Part shown: one piece after another, positions 1-21,400 of the stretch
Position numbering within the stretch: the stretch's first letter is position 1
How the letters are laid out: every line of letters begins with the position of its first letter
Source of the DNA: Paulinella micropora
Lineage: Eukaryota; Cercozoa; Imbricatea; Euglyphida
DNA: 21,400 nucleotides
NCBI GenBank assembly: GCA_009731375.1
Contig: BJOX01000092.1
Span: forward strand, 426,670 to 448,069
Direction: 5' to 3'
Translations under genes and position numbers: made by a program
Notes under the pieces: model-generated
The model's database searches: none
What the model saw: only the letters and a program-made list of their open reading frames with translations
Told to the model about the DNA's origin: nothing

Positions 1-21
1 CGCTCCTGGGGAGTGTTCTAG

Positions 22-121
22 TGTTGTCCCGTATAGTTCAAAAGGGCTCGGCTACCTTTCGGCTTGAACTGGGCACAGACACCAACCACAGCGAGACAGT
101 GGTTGGTGTGCAGCTTGGCCG
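22..121 (+). CDS. Tentative upstream exon of gene A
   Basis: An open frame follows TTCTAG at 16-21 and runs to CG|GTGCTG at 121. It would join the exon at 516 in phase 2 and encodes residues such as FRLELGTDTNHSETVVG. The same stretch folds into two strong hairpins (35-70 and 79-109), so it may be a structured or repetitive element instead. The frame closes with TGA at 126-128 if it is not spliced. Confidence 0.25.
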
Positions 122-204
122 GTGCTGAAAGTTCTTGTCCGGGGGTAGTATAGGAGGCCATGGCTTTTCAAGCTAAGCCACGCCCATAGATTAAACATAT
201 TAAA

Positions 205-248
205 CATATCTATCTATCTATCTATCTCTCTATCTATCTCTCTATCTC

Positions 249-310
<62 letters not shown>

Positions 311-337
311 CATCTATCTATCCATCTATCCCTATCC

Positions 338-398
<61 letters not shown>

Positions 399-402
399 AC
401 TT

Positions 403-477
<75 letters not shown>

Positions 478-500
478 CTCTCTCTCTCTCTCTCTCTCCC
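205..500. repeat. (TATC)n then (CT)n microsatellite, gene A intron
   Basis: Almost pure TATC with scattered TCTC and CATC variants. It ends in a pyrimidine run that leads into the CCCTGCAG acceptor of the exon at 516. Confidence 0.95.
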
Positions 501-515
501 TCTTCCTCCCTGCAG

Positions 516-4553
<4,038 letters not shown>

Positions 4554-4785
4554 TAAGTATAATAATTCAAGTGTATATTCAACGAATATATCAACAAATA
4601 TATCTGAAAGTTATCTTCTAGTGTGTATATTCACGGCCTCAAGGTCTCGTGCTAACGCGGCAGATCGGTTTCAGACGCTGAGACTCAGATGTTCATAACC
4701 TGCATGAGATCAATTTTCATGGTAACTATTTCTATTATCACTAATTTTGTTATCATATCAACTAGGTGTTATCTCTAAGTATTAT

Positions 4786-4855
4786 CGTATATTAGATGTA
4801 AGAGTTAGAATGTCACTTCATACTATGCGTATATTAGATGTAAGAGTTAGAATGT
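4786..4855. repeat. 28-base perfect direct repeat, two copies
   Basis: The block CGTATATTAG...AGAATGT occurs identically at 4786-4813 and 4828-4855, with 14 bases between (period 42). No function is evident. It may be a young tandem duplication. Confidence 0.85.
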
Positions 4856-5514
4856 AAGACTCGACATGTGCAATAGACCACATTACAGAAGTTGGTAAGG
4901 CTGTCAACTGGTCGCCTCTTGCCTTTTATTGAGTAAAGTGATAAAAACTGCAGTGAAAGTCTAACTGCTCACTTTTTTATATCAGTACTAAGACAGACAG
5001 ACTATAATTAATACCAAGACAAGCACACTCGAATATAATATTCGGGGCGCCAACGACGAACGAAGCGCGATCATAGGACTCACGGCGCGTCCCGTTGACG
5101 GTCGAATCAGTTCCCATCCGGAATGTCGTAAACTGTATACAGATTCATCGTAGCCCCGGATCAAGTTTTCCTGGCAGCATCGTGTTGCGTAAGCCTGACA
5201 TTCATGATTCAATATTTAATTTTTTATTTTAAGATTTGAAAGTATAGTAGTTTACTAAGTCACGAGACCTCGGCTCAGTGAGATGTCATTTTAATGAGTG
5301 AACTATTGGAGTCAAGTTTTTTCCATTAACGACTTTTAATAATTAAGGGGAATGCTTGCTTTTCATATTCACTAATAGCTAACTTGAAAAGGAAGCATGT
5401 AAGACGATGAACTCAGAATAAAATAAATTTATATTATATCGGGTAATATTAGTACATCACTAATAACTTGAATTTCTATTCACGTGACTGTTAAACCAGA
5501 GTAAAAAGGACTCA

Positions 5515-5546
5515 ATATTATTAATACAATATAATATTAATAATAT
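5515..5546. repeat. AT-rich perfect inverted repeat
   Basis: ATATTATTAATA at 5515-5526 is followed, after 8 bases, by its exact reverse complement at 5535-5546. It could form a cruciform or be part of a gene-end region. The surrounding AT-rich composition makes chance occurrence fairly likely. Confidence 0.6.
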
Positions 5547-5882
5547 GTAAAGTTAATGTCATAAATATTAATATATAAAAATTTCAACGTAGTAGTAAAA
5601 AAAATTTAAGTTATTAAAAAAGTTATATTTGAAGCTGTGAAAAAAGTTTTATCAGACTGAGCACTTTAACGACCGGCCAAAACCACTACCGTTGACATTT
5701 TACTGTTGAAAGTTTTGACCGCCCCGTTAGATTCTCCTCCGAGTCTGCACGACGTTTCGACTTCAGATGCTAACTAGTTTTCGATTTCGTTTAGGAATGA
5801 CTTCAAACGATTTAATCAAAGTTCTTTTTACAACTTGAAGGATCCGGGCGGCGGGGGAGGGACAAGTGATCGAGCACGCGCG

Positions 5883-5883
<1 letters not shown>

Positions 5884-5930
<47 letters not shown>

Positions 5931-5957
5931 GTAGAGAGAGAGAGAGAGAGAGAGAGA
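5884..5957. repeat. (TA)n then (AG)n microsatellite
   Basis: A dinucleotide repeat in the intergenic region. Confidence 0.9.
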
Positions 5958-6026
5958 TAGAGGAGTACGAGTCAAAGGTTTATTCTCGTAGCTTTACGTT
6001 TTTTTTTTTTTTTTTTCTCCCCTCAG

Positions 6027-6345
6027 CAATACACTTGTGTGACATGACCAGGACAACTACAACAAATTCCACCAAAGGCTTGTCGTTCTCTGGTACAATC
6101 AGCAATCACTTCAAACGTTTCGCCGCCAATCCTTGCGTCTTCAACTTGCGTCATCATGGGCTGATTAACAAGCGCTCGATGAGAGCTTTCATATGAGCCG
6201 CTGTACACGCTTCAACGAGCAACATGGACTGAGGAAAAAGCGATTGAAGACTTTGCTGCTTGTACTCAAGAACAAGGAACTTCTCGTACTAATAATACAA
6301 CAAGCTACTGGACACAGCACACACTGCACGCTTGAATAAATAAAG
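6027..6345 (+). other. Possible plus-strand 3' exon/UTR island with poly(A) signals
   Basis: A run of 18 T (5999-6016) plus CTCCCCTCAG makes an excellent plus-strand acceptor at 6026. Downstream, plus-strand open stretches occur in different frames, including one containing WTEEKAIEDFAACTQEQGTS that ends in TGA at 6333-6335. Two overlapping AATAAA hexamers follow at 6335-6344. A minus-strand open frame (6023-6208) overlaps. No domain is recognisable. It may be the 3' end of gene A transcripts, or a decayed gene or element with frameshifts. Confidence 0.35.
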
Positions 6346-6417
6346 ACATGTCCCAGCTAGGGGCAGCCGTGAAGCGTCAATATCGTAAATCAATCAGTCA
6401 ATCAATAAATCGATCAA

Positions 6418-19445
<13,028 letters not shown>

Positions 19446-20057
19446 CTATTAGTTGTGTTGTATGTGTGTACATTCTTGAGCAGCTGTGCATACTTCTTCA
19501 CCATGCGCAGGCCTATTAGTTATGTGTGAATGTATGTATGTATGTATGTATGTACGCCTGCAGGACGCATGTCATGCATGTGAACATCGATGTTTTTGAG
19601 CAGTGGTCTATACTTCTTTACCATGTATAACCTATTAGTTATGTATATACGTGTGTGTGTGTACAGGTTTGTGGGTATCTATGTATGTATGTAAGTATGT
19701 AATGTAATGTATTTATGTACATACACACATATGTACAAAAATAACTCATAGGTCTGTACACGGTGAAACAGTATGCACAACTGCTCAAAACATACATACA
19801 TGCATACCTACATATAAACACATGCATACATACGTACATGTATGTCATACGTACACTATACATGTATGCATGTATGTCATGTATGAATGTATGTATGTAT
19901 GCATATCTGAGCAGATTGCATGCTTCTTCACCATGTATAGACCTATTAGTTATGTATGTATGTATGTATGTCTGCATGTAATGCGAGGCACACATAGACC
20001 TTGGGGCACGGGGATGCGGACAGTTGTGAGGTTTGACGTGACGATGTAGCACAGGAG

Positions 20058-20097
<40 letters not shown>

Positions 20098-20101
20098 GGG
20101 G

Positions 20102-20111
20102 NNNNNNNNNN
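20102..20111. other. Assembly gap (10 N) after poly-A/poly-G
   Basis: Ten N follow a run of about 30 A and 12 G, between the candidate 5' exons of gene B. Confidence 0.98.
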
Positions 20112-20475
20112 GTGTTTGACTTGTTCGAATACCTGGTCTGTTCTTGTCATGTGCTTGGCCAGCCCCTGCAGCACACGGTCAACACCACGTGACCCATTTG
20201 CTCGGTTCACATTTCACAGTCAACTTTTGATGCGTCATGTCCTTGGCCAGCCCCTGCGCCCGTGCCACGTGCCACACCCACGCGACAGTTTGCTCAATAT
20301 TGTTGCACACGTGACACAGTCAACTTTTGATTCTGGCGTCACGTGCTTGGCCAATCCCTTCGCACGTGACACGTGCCACACCCACATTACCATTTGTTCG
20401 ATGTTGTTGAACACTTGGCACAGTCAAGTTTTGCTTATCGCGTCATGTGCTTGGCCGCCCAGGAGACGCTAACCG
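20112..20475. repeat. Four tandem units of about 100 bases, each with a GLAKHMT-type exon copy
   Basis: Plus-strand blocks near 20133-20165, 20222-20262, 20321-20361 and 20420-20460 share (CACAGTCAAC)TTTTG...TCATGTGCTTGGCC. On the minus strand they read GLAKHMT, GLAKDMT, GLAKHVT and AAKHMTR then stop. Only the copy nearest the gene body keeps both splice sites cleanly. Confidence 0.75.
20133..20165 (-). CDS. Candidate upstream exon of gene B (GLAKHMTRTDQ)
   Basis: CTGCAG precedes GGGCTGGCCAAGCACATGAC, and the exon ends CAG|GTATTC, giving GLAKHMTRTDQ. In F-BAR proteins a LEKHT-like segment directly precedes the KYxKF helix, so this fits just before [10 protein letters not shown]. However, it exits in phase 0 while the 19445 exon enters in phase 1, so another small exon, or sequence hidden in the gap at 20102-20111, is needed. 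Confidence 0.45.
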
Positions 20476-20507
20476 TGTCGTTCACGAGAGAGAGAGAGAG
20501 AGAGAAA

Positions 20508-20544
<37 letters not shown>

Positions 20545-20546
20545 AC

Positions 20547-20556
20547 NNNNNNNNNN
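20547..20556. other. Assembly gap (10 N) after poly-G
   Basis: Ten N follow (GA)n and over 30 G. Confidence 0.98.
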
Positions 20557-20568
20557 GGCAGCTCCGCC

Positions 20569-20697
20569 ATCGAAGGCGCTATGTATACAAGTATGTATGT
20601 ATGTATGTATGTATGGATGTGTGTAGGTATGTATGTCTCGCCGATCTGGCAACGGTTGGCGCGACAACAGACTGCAACAGCCACACATACAAGTGCG

Positions 20698-20742
<45 letters not shown>

Positions 20743-20776
20743 GAAGCAGAGAGGACTAGCCGTCGTTGTCATGGTT
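20569..20776 (-). other. Non-repetitive islands upstream of gene B, possible 5' exons
   Basis: The minus strand has an ATG near 20772 opening MTTTASPLCF, followed by a possible donor before a (TAG)n tract. An island at 20698-20640 follows TGTTGCAG, and a short one (AFDGGAA) abuts the gap at 20547-20556. Phases do not give a unique chain, so I leave the start of gene B unresolved. Confidence 0.25.
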
Positions 20777-20792
20777 GTAGGTATGGTGGTAC

Positions 20793-20873
<81 letters not shown>

Positions 20874-21112
20874 TACTATTATTATTATTATCATTATCAT
20901 TATTATTATTATTGACCTGTCGCCAGTTCGATTCCCGTCGGTGTCAGTATTTTCAAAGGATATTTTCTTTGAAAGTATTGGTCTGTCTGGAAGGCTTGGA
21001 GCTGCCTTGCGGGGTGTCAGTAGAGCCTATCGTCAAATCTTCGTACTCCCCTCGCGGGTGAGACGATGGAGACACATGTGCAGAAATGCATTCGCCATTG
21101 ACTGAGAAGCAC

Positions 21113-21199
<87 letters not shown>

Positions 21200-21200
21200 C
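20699..21200. repeat. (TAC)n and (ATT)n arrays
   Basis: Trinucleotide tracts at 20699-20742, 20791-20913 and 21112-21200. Confidence 0.95.
20914..21108. other. Unique island with B-box-like motif and inverted repeat
   Basis: AGTTCGATTCC near 20926 resembles a Pol III B box (GGTTCGANTCC), but the expected T-stem does not pair. An 8-base inverted repeat, TTTCAAAG (20951-20958) and CTTTGAAA (20967-20974), follows. I see no supported exon. Confidence 0.3.
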
Positions 21201-21265
21201 TGCCTTGGAGTGTTGACTGTGACATATTTGAGGGAAATCCCGATGAAAAAACCTAGTCACACTTG

Positions 21266-21400
21266 CTAAACAGAGTTCCAGCCCAATGGCCTCAAGGCGT
21301 TAAACTGTGACGCCAACTCATAACCCTTTGGTGGTAGATGCTGGGGAGGAGGGTCGTTGCGCGCGTAAAAGATCTTAAACTCCGCATATGCTGGTTGATA
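21266..21400 (-). CDS. Partial C-terminal open frame, unknown protein
   Basis: From the window edge the minus strand is open for 44 codons to TAG at 21268-21266: YQPAYAEFKIFYARNDPPPQ, then a stretch with PPKGYELASQFNALRPLGW. It is rich in Pro and aromatic residues and non-repetitive. It could be the last exon of the next minus-strand gene upstream, or an early exon of gene B with an unrecognised donor. No domain is recognised. Confidence 0.4.
   Translation of the reverse strand, partial: YQPAYAEFKIFYARNDPPPQHLPPKGYELASQFNALRPLGWNSV

Larger units (their letters stand above)
4554..6417. other. AT-rich convergent intergenic region, no clear gene
   Basis: Between the two converging genes the composition becomes AT-rich and tetranucleotide repeats largely disappear. 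I see a perfect 28-base direct repeat (4786-4813 and 4828-4855), a perfect 12-base inverted repeat (5515-5526 and 5535-5546), and a TA/AG microsatellite at 5884-5957. A 3'-end-like island follows near 6027-6345. The minus-strand open frame at 4988-5212 has no recognisable domain or supported splice context. Gene B could use the minus-strand AATAAA equivalent near 5978 for polyadenylation. Confidence 0.5.

Noticed and set aside
20920-20960. Complete tRNA gene
   Set aside because: Only a B-box-like core is present; the T-stem does not pair and no acceptor stem or anticodon arm is found.

Overview
This is eukaryotic nuclear DNA that is extremely rich in microsatellites. The long open frames made of Tyr-Leu-Ser-Ile, His-Thr-Tyr-Ile or Cys-Met-Tyr-Val are tetranucleotide repeats read as protein and are not genes. 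The real coding sequence lies in short exons, mostly 26-212 bases, set like islands between (TATC)n, (CATA)n, (GTAA)n, (TAC)n and (AG)n introns. I found these by looking for non-repetitive islands bounded by AG/GT splice sites and testing whether the reading phase carries from one island to the next. I cannot name the species. RGS and SH3 domains, tiny exons and many introns fit a protist or an early-branching opisthokont, but that is inference.

Two genes converge. Gene A is on the plus strand at about 0.5-4.55 kb. Eight exons are well supported and two are tentative. It encodes a Ser/Thr/Pro-rich protein that I do not recognise, and it ends at a TAG at 4551-4553. Gene B is on the minus strand from about 19.4 kb (probably starting further upstream, near 20.1-20.8 kb) down to a TGA at 6418-6420. 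Twenty-six exons join in one frame: 1913 bases, about 637 residues plus stop. Its domain order is an N-terminal helical region resembling an F-BAR/BAR domain, an acidic Pro/Ser-rich linker, an SH3 domain and a C-terminal RGS domain. The RGS call is firm, the SH3 call is strong and the BAR-type call is tentative. The combination would link membrane curvature, SH3 scaffolding and G-alpha GTPase activation in one protein. I know of no standard family with this order.

The most unusual feature is that nearly every exon of gene B has one or more degraded 'echo' copies in an adjoining intron, often with its splice site attached and separated from it by microsatellite. Examples are three copies of the exon at 14.1 kb, five of the one at 16.0 kb, five (one inverted) of the one at 19.4 kb, four at 20.1-20.5 kb and three at 9.8-10.4 kb. 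One echo at about 7.53 kb lines up across an exon-exon junction as if the intron were absent. Many microsatellites run right up to the splice sites and supply the GTATGT, GTACAT and TATGTAG signals.

The AT-rich stretch of about 4.55-6.4 kb between the two 3' ends has few microsatellites and no clear gene. The right end (21266-21400) holds the last 44 codons of another minus-strand open frame that runs off the window. Four 10-N gaps each abut a long poly-G/C run.
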